From Cryptomeria japonica (lineage: Eukaryota; Streptophyta; Pinopsida; Cupressales; Cupressaceae), in NCBI RefSeq assembly GCF_030272615.1, contig NC_081415.1:416604757-416668756 (forward strand): 64,000 nt of DNA, given 5' to 3'. Below, piece by piece: positions 47,609-59,213 of the stretch; position 1 is the first letter of the stretch; each line of letters opens with the position of its first letter. A program made the position numbers and the translations under genes. The notes under the pieces were generated by a model that saw only the letters and a list, made by a program, of their open reading frames with translations, made no database searches and had not been told where the DNA came from.

Positions 47609-47940
47609 GCCGCAACAATGATGAAGAAGGAACCCACCTCTTCATGGCTCAAGAATCAGAAGATTAGAGACACACATCTGAGAATGATCATGCAGATCAC
47701 TCCTACCGGCGAGATGTGTTTGGCAGTGATAGTGAAGGTGAAGATGAAGATGAAGCAGAAGTTGATCTTGAAGGAGAACTTGTAAGTGCACTCGAAGAAC
47801 TTAGTAGAGTGAGGAATGAATACAAGTTATTCAAGAATGTTGCAGTTGTGGAAAAAAACCGGTTGATCAAATGCCTTGAAGAATTTGAGAAATGTATCTC
47901 AGAGTTGAAGACTCAACAAGAAGACACCAATGAGTGTCGG

Positions 47941-48460
47941 TGTAAAGATCTAGCATCTGAGCTAGAGGCCAAGAATAAAGAATTTCAGCAACTAGAAGGA
48001 GATATGGAGAATCTCCGAAATGACCTTGAGAAATGTCAGGATGAGCTCAAGGTAAGAATCCGGTTTGATGGCAGCAGTGATGCCTTGGACAAGATGTTGA
48101 AAAAGCAAAAGCACTCGAAGGACACCGGAGGATTAGGAAGTGGTGCCGGTGAATGCTCCACCAGCAAGAATGTCCCCCACAATGACATTCTATTTGTCAT
48201 TGTAAAGATCTAGCATCTGAGCTAGAGGCCAAGAATAAAGAATTTCAGCAACTAGAAGGAGATATGGAGAATCTCCGAAATGACCTTGAGAAATGTCAGG
48301 ATGAGCTCAAGGTAAGAATCCGGTTTGATGGCAGCAGCGATGCCTTGGACAAGATGTTGAAAAAGCAAAAGCACTCGAAGAACACCGGAGGATTAGGAAG
48401 TGGTGCCGGTGAATGCTCCACCAACAAGAATGTCCCCCACAATGACATTTTGTTTGTCTC
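47941..48460 (+). repeat. 260-bp tandem duplication in gag
   Basis: Units 47,941-48,200 and 48,201-48,460 are nearly identical (for example GCAGCAGTGATG against GCAGCAGCGATG). Because 260 is not a multiple of three, the second unit is out of frame with the first. Confidence 0.92.
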
Positions 48461-49444
48461 CTCAAATGGAGATAACAAGGGACAGATCTTCATTGTCCGG
48501 CTCCCTGGAAGAAGGTCGATCTAACCACTACCGGTGAGGACATGAAGCTAAGGATGAAAACTGGTGCTGCAAGAAGGAGCAACAATGCAAATCCCAAAGG
48601 AAAAGGGAAGATGGGAGAAGGCAGCTTCACCGGAAGCAAGAACATGAGAAGACAACAAAGAAGACTTCCTACCGGTAGAAGACAAGGAAATGCTACCGCC
48701 CACAAGACAAAGCAAGTGTGGGAAAAGAAGAGATCGGATGGAAGAGTTGCAAAAAGTGGACAACCCAAGATCCACTCCCGAAGAAGCAGAAATGGAGATG
48801 CCAAACCGGTAAGATCTCCTCATGCATGGCAAAACAAATTTTTAAGTTGTGTGCCCCCTTTCTCCGGTTATTGTTTTGCATGCAAAGAATATGGCCATAG
48901 GGCAGATGAATGCCAAATGAGATCTAGGAATAGACATAATGTTCTTCCTAGAAATAACAATGTTATCTGCCAAAGATATAATGTTTTTGGCCATAGAAGC
49001 CCTGATTGCAGAAAGATGGGATTGCAATCATATGACAGCCGGTATAGCAGCTATGCTCAACATGGATATAGAGCATATGAGAGACAAAATGCTGCATGGA
49101 ACAAAAGGAGAAGAGGTTTTGTTTCTACAAGATCAAGTGGTCCACCGGTTCCGGTAGCAGGTTACAATAGCATGACCAGAAGAAGATGGTCTAACCGGTT
49201 TCACAAAAGGTCCCCCAATCATGCGTTTGGCATGAACACAGTTTGCTTTTACAGCAATGCTTCTAGTCATGATGCAGAATCCGGTAGAGCAAGGACCCAT
49301 CAGCAAAAGAAGGAAAGTCCTGCTCCCAAGACTGAAAATGGGAAGAAGAATGAGACCAAGCAGGTATGGAAGAAGAAAGAAGAGAATAGGTCCATAGATC
49401 GGCACCCTGCATTCAATGCACAAATGATATCTCCTAAGGCTTAA

Positions 49445-50734
49445 AGGAGATGCAGGACCCTAGGGGGAGTAGTACACTGACCATATCATTCACCCCCTTA
49501 GTGGAAGAGGATAAAGGAGAAGAGAGGTTGCTGTCGGTAAGAAAGAAGAAAATGAGATGGCAAGTGTGTGTAGTGGTTGCCTTGGCTACACACCTACAGA
49601 TGAGAGATGATCACTACTGCATGTGTCAATGGATGGCAAATTTGCAATTGGGATCAGAAGCAAATTGACACGAGGATAGGACTTAGAGGCAGGTGCTCGG
49701 GCAAAGATGATGGACCAGTGCAGGAAACCGGTATGTGCAGTATGTTATCGACATGTATACTAATTGGTATTTGCATGTTATGTAAGACAATGAAGTCCCA
49801 GATCATTGCATTAACTCCGGTAGTATGGATTGAGGTGTTTATGTCTCAGGTGGTATTGAAAAAGTCCTGAATGACATATGTTGGCCCATTAGTTAATTTG
49901 GTATGCATGCATCCTTTGTGGGCTAACCGGTTTGATACATGGCATGATATTGATATAGTATGGCATTGTGTACATCTAGGATCATGTCATATGTCGTGGT
50001 AAATATAATGGAGTTGATAGATCATTAGTTGATCACATATGCACAGCCCAACCGGTATATGGGGCAAATTGGAGCTCCGGTTTTTGAACCTGACAGGCAA
50101 TGAGGACCTGAGATCTATGACTCAGGGGGAGTTGACAGCCATGTTTTCTGACTTGTATCAGATTTGTTGGACACATAGGATGTGCAAGTGTCAATGGCTG
50201 TATCGGTATGAGTGAGACCTTGGAATGTGCTCATCGGTCTGAGGCTGTAAGGTACTTCAATGACAGGTATTGAGATCACAACTGGACCACCGGGAGTGTT
50301 GCTTGCAAAGAAGGAAAGTTACCTACACAAGAAAACATGCATTTGGTATTGGAAGAGATACAACTGGTATCAGTGTTAGCTTCAACACTTGGTATCAGCA
50401 ATTTGGGTTCAGAATGGCTTCTGCATATCAAGGGGAGATGATGCAGTCTGACCGACAGGTATGTTAAATTCATTGACACATGTGCCTTCAATTGGTTTCA
50501 AACTTGTATATGCAATACGCATCCGGTTTGTATATACACTTGGTTGTTGAACAATTGGTGTCAGTTGGTGGTTGAACCTCCATCTCAAGTGTTGTGATTT
50601 GAGAGGATGTAAAGTATGCAGGTAAAAGAGAGAAGCATCCGGTAAAGAAAAAGGGAGATAGAAAAATGAGTCAAGTGCCCGGTAGACACAAGGAGGAGAG
50701 AAACTCTGTCAGTGCCCTTTGCCATTGTTCTCAA
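49445..50734. other. Pol-less interior of gag-only element
   Basis: No frame longer than about 90 codons and no RT, integrase or RNase H motif on the plus strand. ACCGGT words continue. It probably replaces pol. Confidence 0.7.
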
Positions 50735-50864
50735 AGGGGGAGAGAGATTTTGTAGTATGCCGCATACTACATGTGTGAGAATTCATGGAACACAGAAAGG
50801 GGGAGATTGACTCTGTAGTATGTCGGATACTACATGTGTTGACATCAATGCCAAAGGGGGAGAT
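50735..50864 (+). other. Three polypurine tracts with paired palindromes
   Basis: AAAGGGGGAGA-type tracts lie at about 50,733, 50,796 and 50,853, the last abutting the 3' LTR. Between them are the perfect palindrome GTAGTATGCCGCATACTAC (50,752-50,770) and a near-copy GTAGTATGTCGGATACTAC (50,815-50,833), both followed by ATGTGT. Confidence 0.85.
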
Positions 50865-53292
50865 TGTTGGCATTGTGTTGTCATTGATGTCAACCGGTAT
50901 GGGAGATATATGTGCAGTACTGTCATTGATACATACAAGATGTGATGTCTTTGATGTCTCTAATGTCACCTCGCTTAGCAGGTCACCGGTAAGGAAGAGA
51001 GTGTCATTCAGCATAATGATCATTGGAGTCACCGATACACAAGTTAGTGTTGACTTGTGTGGAAGACATGGACTGGAGACTGGTATGGTATAAGACTGGC
51101 AAGTGACATGTTGGCAGTGCATTGTTGCCAACCAACAAGAGAACAAGATGTCGGGTTGTTGATTGTGATGAAGAGGTGGAATGTTACAAAAATCACATCA
51201 ACACCGGAGGTGAACTATGTGCAAGCCACCAATATGCTGTGTGGATGTGAAACAACACTCCCACCGGATAAAGATGCAGTCACCATATGAAGAGATGACT
51301 GATAGTGAATGTGCCCAACCCGATCACATATGCATGTTTGAAGATATGCATGCTCAAACAAGGAAGCCATATTGGTACAATGTTGGATGCAGATGACAAG
51401 AATCCACTCCCATCGGTAAGTGGAGCTTATCTCCTATCATGCATGAAATGCATCATAGTTCTCTGAGATAAGACAAAAGAGTAGAAGGCAAGTGATTGAA
51501 GACTCACACCGGATCAACTGGTGAAACACTAAGTTGCCTTAGGTGCATGAGATCAGAGATATGCACCGGATCTACAAGGGCAAACGTGATGAGTTGCTGA
51601 TGCAGAGAAGGAAGGACATGTTTGTTACTTTGACAAACTAGTTGATAGGAGAACTAGTCAAATGATGAAGGCAAGGTTGAGCAGTTGCAGATAGATGGAG
51701 TTTGTTGAAGGTTGATGCCATAGTGTCGTCAAGGTGGTTATCGGTAAGTATGTCCACTGGTAAAGCTAACAATGTGCAGAAGTGAAAGGCTCCCATTAGT
51801 TAAAGGTGTGCATGAGGTAGGTTGGCAAGTGTGCTAACCAGTTTAGGTGTTCCACCGGAAGAGAAGCAAAGTGCAAGGTTGAAGACAGACCGGTTAGGGT
51901 ATAACCGGTAGATGAACCCGGTTGTGTGGTTCGTCGGTGATCTTATCTAGACCGACATAGAAGACTCAGCAGAGGTGGATGTCGACAAAGATGCCACGTG
52001 AAGGTGAAGTGGCGTGCATGCACAGGTCGGTGAGGTTGTTGGCGACTAGTCCAACATTAAATGGTGACTGCGAAGCTTGAGGAAGGATGGCAGAAGATTG
52101 CGGCTCGAGATCAAGTAAACAATAGAGCTCCAGGACAAACTAATCTAGCAGATCAAAGAGGATGAAGGAAACCGCATCATGCATGTGATTGACCAAACAC
52201 AAGGCTGAAAATCATGCTACAGACGGCTAAAGATAGAAGACGTGTTGAAAGGAAAAGAGCATGGTGATGTTGATTAACGAGCTGTAAGTCATCAATCAAG
52301 GACACGAGATTTGATGAGATATGATGTGCCACGATGATCAGAGATCAGATTGGATGCAGATTCAGTGCATGGCAGAAACCCTAGCGAGCCAAAAGTTTGA
52401 ATGTCGGTCATGGCGGGAAAACTCAAGTATAAGTATGCTAACTCATGACTAAAGAGGATTGATGATGCTGCAAACCGGATGATCAAAGATCGAGAGTGAA
52501 AGAGCAGCAGAGAATCCATCGACAATCACAGAGGAGATTGTGTGATTGAAAGGGAACCGGTTAGAAGAAGTGAACCGGCAAGTGTGAGGTAACTGGTAGT
52601 TTGACAGGGGAGTGCACCGGTGGTGATTGAACTGGCCAAGAAGAGCTAGAGAAGATTGCAAAAAGGAGGAGAGCACAGTGAGAGTCAGTGAGAGAACCGG
52701 TAAGCTGAGAACCGGCAGTAATCAGATAGTAGACATCTGACTAAGTGAAGAAGACTGGTGGTGATTAGCAGCATTGTGACAGAGAGGAAGGAGAACCGAC
52801 AAAGAGCATAACCGGCAGAGAAGAAGAAGAGGCTGAACCAGTAAGGTTGCAGTAGAGAGTGAGTTGTAGCAGTGAGAGGGTGAGCAGAGAATTGGAGAGA
52901 GGAGAACTGGTGGCGAGACTTGCATAAGAGTTACAAAGTTCTTTTGTAACAAGGAGATTACTTTTGTAATTTATTATGTTCATTGTAGATCACTAAGTTG
53001 GAGCTCGGTGCAGGGGTTGGTGCCCTAAATGTTTCATTGTGAGGCTGGATTGGAGTAGTAGACTCTAGCAGCATTTCTCACTAAGGTTTTTCCCATCTTG
53101 GGTTTTCCTCGTACATATGGTGTTATGTGGTGTCCCTTTTATATGTGGTTGCATTTGTGTCATCCTCCCATCTAACCAGTATGTTTGCCTTATGTTAGAT
53201 CTGTTAACCGGTATACACGCATAGGATAGAAAAGGGTTAAGTTTGGAAATCACTGATTCACCCCCCCTCTTAGTGACATCTTGTGTTCAACA
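50865..53292 (+). repeat. 3' LTR of gag-only element
   Basis: 2,428 bp. It differs from the 5' LTR by scattered substitutions, many of them C-to-T or G-to-A at ACCGGT words, plus small indels. Confidence 0.93.
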
Positions 53293-53919
53293 TTGAGGAA
53301 GAAAATTAAAGTCTAGAGGCAATGTAGACCCATTTGGAGAAGGAATAAAGAGACTCAAAAAGTTATTTTGGGAATAGTTTAGGAGTCGTTGCAACTAAAT
53401 CAGTTACCGGCAATATAGCTTGTGATTACCAAGTCAGAAATTTATTTAAATGTTTTAATAATATTTTAAGACCAATTATTTCTGTCTGATTGGCAGGAAT
53501 TGCACCCAGTTTCAGAATTGAATATTTGAATAATAATTTGCAATTCATATGATTTGTTGTGGAAGTGTATTAGCTGTTGATACAGTGATCAGTTATATTT
53601 ATCCTCAAGTACATGAGTAACTATTACTTCTGCATAATGGCAAACAATTATCAAAAACTCCAAAATATTTAGCTTGGCACTTTACAGGAGTGATCTGATT
53701 TTTAATAATGAGCAAGGATTATTACATATTTTTACTACTCAATGTGTAACCAACATGTTTACAAAAAACTGTCTACTACCTAAGTTTGACAATACCAAAC
53801 TATATTAGGTAAACAATTTGACGATATATTTAACAACACTAGTGTAAATAGAAAATATAGCTTAGCAAGCTATCTATCTTCTATGTATTTTATTCAATGA
53901 TGTAATTAATAAATATAGC
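53293..53919. other. Non-coding; possible 3' LTR of minus-strand copia
   Basis: AT-rich and without a frame. If the polypurine tract at 53,922 is genuine, the minus-strand copia LTR would begin at 53,920 and extend left. No second copy is in the window to confirm it. Confidence 0.4.
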
Positions 53920-53921
53920 AT

Positions 53922-53932
53922 CCCCCAAGCCC
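53922..53932 (-). other. Polypurine-tract-like sequence of minus-strand copia
   Basis: The minus strand reads GGGCTTGGGGG followed by A and TGCTATATTT, shortly after the end of the RNase H coding remnant. Confidence 0.5.
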
Positions 53933-53939
53933 TTAATAC

Positions 53940-54125
53940 ATCATGGTTTAAAGAGCGCTAGAGAGAATTTCAAAATGTATCAAACTTCGCACTTGCAAGT
54001 AATTTGGTGAATATATCTGCATGCTAATCTTGAGTTTGGGACCAAAGTAGAGTTGGATATCATGTTGTTGAACATTCTTTTGTACAAAGTGGCACTAAAC
54101 CTCAATGTTTTTTGTATGCTCGTTG
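53940..54125 (-). pseudogene. pol: Copia RNase H C-terminal fragment
   Basis: Minus-strand frames give EHTKNIEV with CHFVQKNVQQHDIQLYFGPK, then HADIFTKLLASAKFDTF, the conserved end of copia RNase H. It continues the fragment at 56,294-57,318 across the solo LTR at 54,131-56,288. Confidence 0.82.
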
Positions 54126-54130
54126 AATAG

Positions 54131-56288
54131 TGTAATGTACCCTTTTGGCGCTTAGCCAATTTCCAAGTTTTCCGGAGGCTAACTGTTTAGTTAGGGAGAA
54201 CTCAAACATTCTTGGAGAAACATTTGATCAGTCTTGTAGATCGATTGTTCTTAGGTTTGAGTTCCGTTGGTTAGATGGAGCCCTTTGATGCTTCCGGGGT
54301 CAACTTCCGACCTTTTGGGTGCTCTCCAAAGTTCTTGGAGGAGTAGAGTATTTTTAGAAAGTCACACAGTTGCCTCCAATCATTGTCCCTAGTCTTCAAT
54401 ATCATTTTGGTATGACCAAAATTGCAAAATTGTATCATTTGGGTGCTTTCCGCAACTTCGATATATTATTTAGTTAATTAATATTTCACTTAAGTTGTCT
54501 AATTTTGGAAATATGAAAAGGGACAGCTAAGTGTAATAGCTCATTTTAAATGTGTTGAAAATTATTCCTAATGGATTCTTTGGAAAAGGGACTTCCTTCA
54601 TGAGAAAAGATTATTCCACAAAATGGTGAAAAGTGCTCCATAAAGTTGATTATTTATTTTATAAAAGGAGTTTTGGAGCAAATAAGGAAAAAAGTAATAT
54701 TTTATTGCTTCAAAAAGTTATAAAAAGAGGTTGAGAGCTCATTATTTGGGTTGTTGATGAATTTGATTTTGCTTCTGCATTTTGGAGAGAACCTGTGTTC
54801 TTCTCATAAAACCTTGTGGATGAAACCCTCTTGATTTTGCTGGTTTCAGTGGTGCAAAATCCTTTGTAGTTGGTTTATGGTGGTTTCACTTCAGAAATTG
54901 CATTGGAGCTTCAATGGAGTTAGTTGTTTTTCGCAGAGACTTTGAGGTTTGCTGATATATGTTGAAGTTTTGGTTTGATTAATGTGTTGAGATGCTGCAG
55001 AATTTGAAGTGTTTAATTACCTTGCTGAAATGGTCACACCATTTCATGGAGGGTGCAACACTGGTGGAGTATGGTGTGTGTGCGGGTTTCTAAATTAGTT
55101 TTATTTTTGATCTAGAGTGATTCTTGGTTGTATGGAGGTTCTTGGTTGTAGAGATTCATTATGAGATGCTCTATTGTTGATAAATTAGGTTGGAAGGAAG
55201 TTGGGGTTTGTGGCACTAGGGTTGGATGGTGCTTCAGACGTCTTTCTTGCTATTTCATATTTCAGACCTGCATATGATAGAGATTTCATGATGAACAATG
55301 ATTTTTCAGTGATTTTTAGGATTCCTACATCAACTACAATGGTTGAGCAGTGATGGGTATGATTCATTGTGTTGTTTTATTGATTTCTACTTGATATTCA
55401 ATGTTATTTCAGACATACTGGCTCTTATTTTATATCAGACCTGTGTATAAGTGTTTGACAGTGATTTTCATGGCTTTTTCGTCATCTTCTACAGCTGACC
55501 TCCACTTGGGTATGACTGCCTTTTGATTCTGTATGATTCATAGTGATATTACTTCATGAAATGTATAGCAGTAGTATTTTGGTCTGAAAATCAGAAATGA
55601 AGTTTATATTACAGCTCTTATTAATCATTGTAATCACTTATTCTTAGTTGCAACAATATATGTTTGTAATATTTTGATGGTTTTACCATTGGTTGCTTTC
55701 ATGCATGCATTTCTCATATTGTACTATTGGACTGTTTACAGCCAATACATATAGCATTTCATAAGTGGTCAATTATGGTATTATCAACCATTTTGGTTTG
55801 AATCAAGACTTGACTCATGCCAATAACTTGCATGATCATTCTGTTTATTCATGCAATTTGCTAAAGAAGCGTAGAAGTGGTTGGCTCAGCCGCCTAGTGC
55901 ATGCTTGTGTTGCACATTACACTCTTTGCTGAATAAGTGTGACATGTGATCGTTGTGGATGCTTGGCATGTACGTACTCATTTGCAGGGCATTCATTACA
56001 GAAATAGATTGAGTAAAGTGTGATCCTACATGCTGAATGCTCTCACCTAGCCCATCTTAGGATCTGGGTGATAAGAAGGTGTATCTGAGACTGGACGTTT
56101 AGTGTGTACGTACTCATTGTGCATGACATTCATTATAGTATTAGATTGAGTAGAAGCGTGATCCTACACACTGTATGCTCTCACCTAGCCCATCTTGGGA
56201 TCTGGGTGATCAAAAGGTGTATGGCAAATTGCTTGTCGCATGGTTTTTAGTTGAGAATATTTGGAAAATAGTAGGGGTGGTTATTACA
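54131..56288 (+). repeat. 2.2-kb solo LTR in minus-strand copia
   Basis: It starts TGTAATGTACCC and ends GGGGTGGTTATTACA, flanked by the perfect duplication AATAG (54,126-54,130 and 56,289-56,293). A TTATAAAAAGAGG TATA-like box near 54,718 suggests plus orientation. A 136-bp segment is duplicated within it. No interior or partner LTR. Confidence 0.88.
55965..56235. repeat. 136-bp tandem duplication in solo LTR
   Basis: TACGTACTCATT starts at 55,971 and again at 56,107, and both copies end CTCACCTAGCCCATCTT then GGATCTGGGTGAT. The copies have diverged. Confidence 0.8.
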
Positions 56289-56293
56289 AATAG

Positions 56294-57318
56294 TGGATTA
56301 CAAACAAGTTTCTAAATGCCCTAATTCTCATAGTAAAAGATTTTTCTTTGTTTGCGGTACTCCTATTTTTGCTGGAACAATATAAACATATCACTTCATA
56401 GACAACACCAATAGTGCAATATTTTACCTTGGTAGAACATTGAGTGATTGTGTTTTGTTTCTTACTTCAAGAAATCAGTTGGATCCTAGAAAGAAAATAA
56501 ATCCCTGATGTGGATTTCTTGTGATTGATGGATCCCGCATTGTTCAGATATGTTTAGCTAGTCAAGAACTAATTATTCTTTTACTCAAGGCCTTCCTTTA
56601 TGGTACCGCAAACATGCCTTAATACTCACTTGGTTGTCTTCCAATGGCATAGCTTTGGTTTAAACATAAATTGTGAAAGATAATTGACAACTCGTTTGAA
56701 TTGGTGTTTAAATGAGACAACTAGTCATGTCTCCATGGATCAAATAGCATTCATTTGAGGAGATGGATCAAATTGAGACAGTTGTAGTCATGTCTCCATG
56801 GGTGTTGACATGGTCTTACAAATTGTGATTTGAAACATCTCATGCAAGTGTTAGCATATTGCATTCAAGACAAATATGTAATGCCTTTGTTTGTCGTACC
56901 TCCAAACCAAGACAATAGTGCAAGAGCCTAAGATCAGTCATGTTGAATGACTTCCCAAGGCCATTTTTTGTTGCATCAGTCAATGTCTTTGAACTTCTAT
57001 GATGACCAAACTATTGACATTTATAATAAGAATCACAACCTTCCCTCCTTTGTCTTCGAGGTAAAGATTCAGATCATGTGGAATCCAACATGATCCATAT
57101 TGCAAGAACCAGATCCATAGCAGCAGGAGCTTCACATACATACCTTATCGAGTTGCTCATTTAGGAGAATAAGAGCCGGTTGATAAACCAAGCTTCATGG
57201 GCTTGCTTAAGACCATATAGAGATTTGATGAGTCTGCACACTTTTTGTTCTTGACAAGGTGTGATAGATCCCTATAGTTGAGCCATTAGACTTCTCTTAG
57301 GTCTCTTTTGAGGAAAAC
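56294..57318 (-). pseudogene. pol: Copia RT (C-terminal part) and RNase H
   Basis: In minus-strand order from 57,318: FLKRDLREV, RLIKSLYGLKQ, SFNMTDLRLLHYCLGLEV, CKTMSTPMETRLQLSQFDPS, RVVNYLSQFMFKPKLCHWK and the RNase H strand NPHQGFIFFLGSN. Each is in the expected copia order with stops and shifts between. It joins the RT start at 61,905-62,240 across the LTR insertion. Confidence 0.85.
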
Positions 57319-57958
57319 TGTGATGTCCCCATCCTTTCCATATCATCAATCTAGTCTTGATATAAAGGAGAATCGTCTTATCTATAAGACTTCACGATTT
57401 CCCATTTGGCACCTTCATAAGACATCAAGGATATGTAGCGCCAATGTTATTAAAATACATATTTGGTTTGAACACAAATCATTGCCAGAATTCATATATG
57501 AGAGCGCAACATCAAATATAATGAAGATAAGCTTTGGAGAAATTAACCTTTGAAGACTATCGATTGCAGAAATAAGATAAAAGTAAGAAGCATTCCATTT
57601 TGCGTGAGGAGTCAACTTGGGTATTGTGAAGAGTATCTTAATCTCTTACAGGATTCATGGTGAAGAACGAGTAGACAAGTTCATGGAATTCAAGGCTCTA
57701 AGAGGATGAAATTAATTAACAATTAGTAAAGCATATCGGGTTTCCTTCATTGCCCAGCGATTATCGATGCATAAGAAGGTTGATCATACATGAAGACCAA
57801 ATAATGATACAAGTGATTGATAAGACACTATGCCTTGCTTGGATCAATCAATCAAGACATATTATCGATGCATGCGAAGGATTGATAAGATCTGTAATTA
57901 CAAAACGTAATTGGACAACAACTACTTAGAAGAACATGTGCAATTAAAGACAGCAATC

Positions 57959-59165
57959 TGTAAAGCGGAAAATCGCGATCGAACCCTAGTTGTTCTCCCC
58001 TCTTCCAACTCCGAGGAGAGAGAAGGGAGGTTCGCTAGGATTCGATGATTTTCACCTAGGGGAGAGACTTTACATTCAAAAGAGGGGTTGAAACCCACAA
58101 GATCCAATTCCACGCAATGCAAGATTGGATGCTAAATGTGTTTCAAGGGTTAAGACAGCAAGGCTACCCTCTTTTGTAAAGAATGTTGATAGGAGAATTA
58201 AGCTAAGCATGCATAGAAAGTGACAAAGATTCGCTTATAAACGGAGATAGGAATACAGTATGAAGCTGCGGACCTGGAATTAGCAGTAAAATGTCGATAT
58301 GGCGCTGTCCTGCGAATTTGAGCAAAAGTTGTCGGGACGATGGCGCCCGGCGCCACGGTCCTCCGAAAAATCCGCGAAACGAAGGGGGATCTGTTCGTCT
58401 CTGCACAAGGATTCCAGATCTTCAATTTCAGCCGCGTACCTGCAACCTACACACAGAAAAGCGAAGACGATTGGGGGGTTAGGGATTAGGGGTTTGCCTT
58501 TAGGTCAAACCCCGGTTTTGGAATTAACCAAGAAATGAGCAAGAGCTGTAAATGTAAATGACTGTAAAACAAGTACTAATACCTTGTTCTAAGGATGTTT
58601 GTATCCTTATGTGCGAAGGTATAGATGTTGTATGTTGTATGTTGTATGTAGCATGTAGTATGTGATCTCCTCTTCAATGGTTGAATCCTTGTCTTGAATG
58701 CAACACTTAGCCTTGAATGGAGACTTGAAATGATCAATTGCTTGAAGGAATGCTTGAATGCTTGAATGCTTGAGTATAATTTCCACGCTTGTACACGTAT
58801 GTCCTTCTCATGCCAAATGAGAGAGAAAAATGTAGTTTATATACTTGTCATTTAGGGCTGATAGACTGATTTTCCCGACCTTAGGCCGACCAGGAAAGTT
58901 AATTTCCAAATTGCAAACAAAAAGACCCAAGACCCCTTAGGAGACCGGGCCCAAAATAGGACCCAGGGACCAGGGCGCTGGGCGCTCTGGTCCCACCTCC
59001 CGGGACAGCAGGGTGCAAGGAGGTTCAGGCCAGGGTGCTTGAAAAATGCAGTTTTCAGTGTCGTGAGCCAGTTTCGGGGTCTCCATTCAGGTTGCGTGTT
59101 GCGTCGCCATCGTGAAGACCGAAATGCAGTCGAAATTGCAAGTGTCGCAATTTTAGGACGCTACA
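57959..59165 (-). repeat. 1.2-kb nested solo LTR
   Basis: Ends are TGTAAAGCGG and GGACGCTACA, with the perfect duplication CAATC (57,954-57,958 and 59,166-59,170). It is markedly more GC-rich than its surroundings (GATGGCGCCCGGCGCCACGG near 58,338). No interior present. Confidence 0.87.
58619..58665. repeat. TGTTGTA-type short tandem repeat
   Basis: About five imperfect 7-9 bp units (GTTGTAT, GTAGCAT) within the solo LTR. Confidence 0.8.
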
Positions 59166-59213
59166 CAATCAAACGAAGGTTAGAGATTAGATTAACATCT
59201 ATGGGCAGTGATT

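Larger units (their letters stand above)
46293..49444 (+). pseudogene. gag: Copia Gag (interrupted)
   Basis: ATG 46,293 opens MVCLVSIPTLVFDGSNYSIW, a typical copia Gag N-terminus, through SAKSLWDRLKKLCGNEPTTG to about 46,658. A hAT-like element at 46,687-47,608 splits the gene. The next part (47,716-48,213) is acidic then coiled-coil (LASELEAKNKEFQQLEGDME) and ends in SSDALDKMLKKQKHSKDTGG. It is duplicated in tandem out of frame. The C-terminal part (48,542-49,444) is basic and has knuckles CFACKEYGHRADEC (intact) and CQRYNVFGHRSPDC (second Cys changed to Tyr). The gene ends at stop 49,442 with no pol frame beyond it. Confidence 0.88.
43825..53292 (+). mobile_element. Gag-only copia-type element with 2.4-kb LTRs
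   Basis: LTRs 43,825-46,220 and 50,865-53,292 start TGTTGGCATTGTGTTG and end TTGTGTTCAACA. Flanking 5-mers are TTAAG and TTGAG (one mismatch). The interior has a Met-tRNA primer site, a Gag with two zinc knuckles and a polypurine tract, but 49,445-50,734 holds no protease, integrase, RT or RNase H frame. It fits the class of non-autonomous gag-carrying LTR elements that need pol in trans. A hAT-like element and a 260-bp duplication interrupt gag. The hexamer ACCGGT recurs throughout both LTRs and the interior. Confidence 0.9.

Noticed and set aside
49445-50734. Degenerate pol in the gag-only element
   Set aside because: No RT, integrase or RNase H motif found in any frame despite gag being easily readable.
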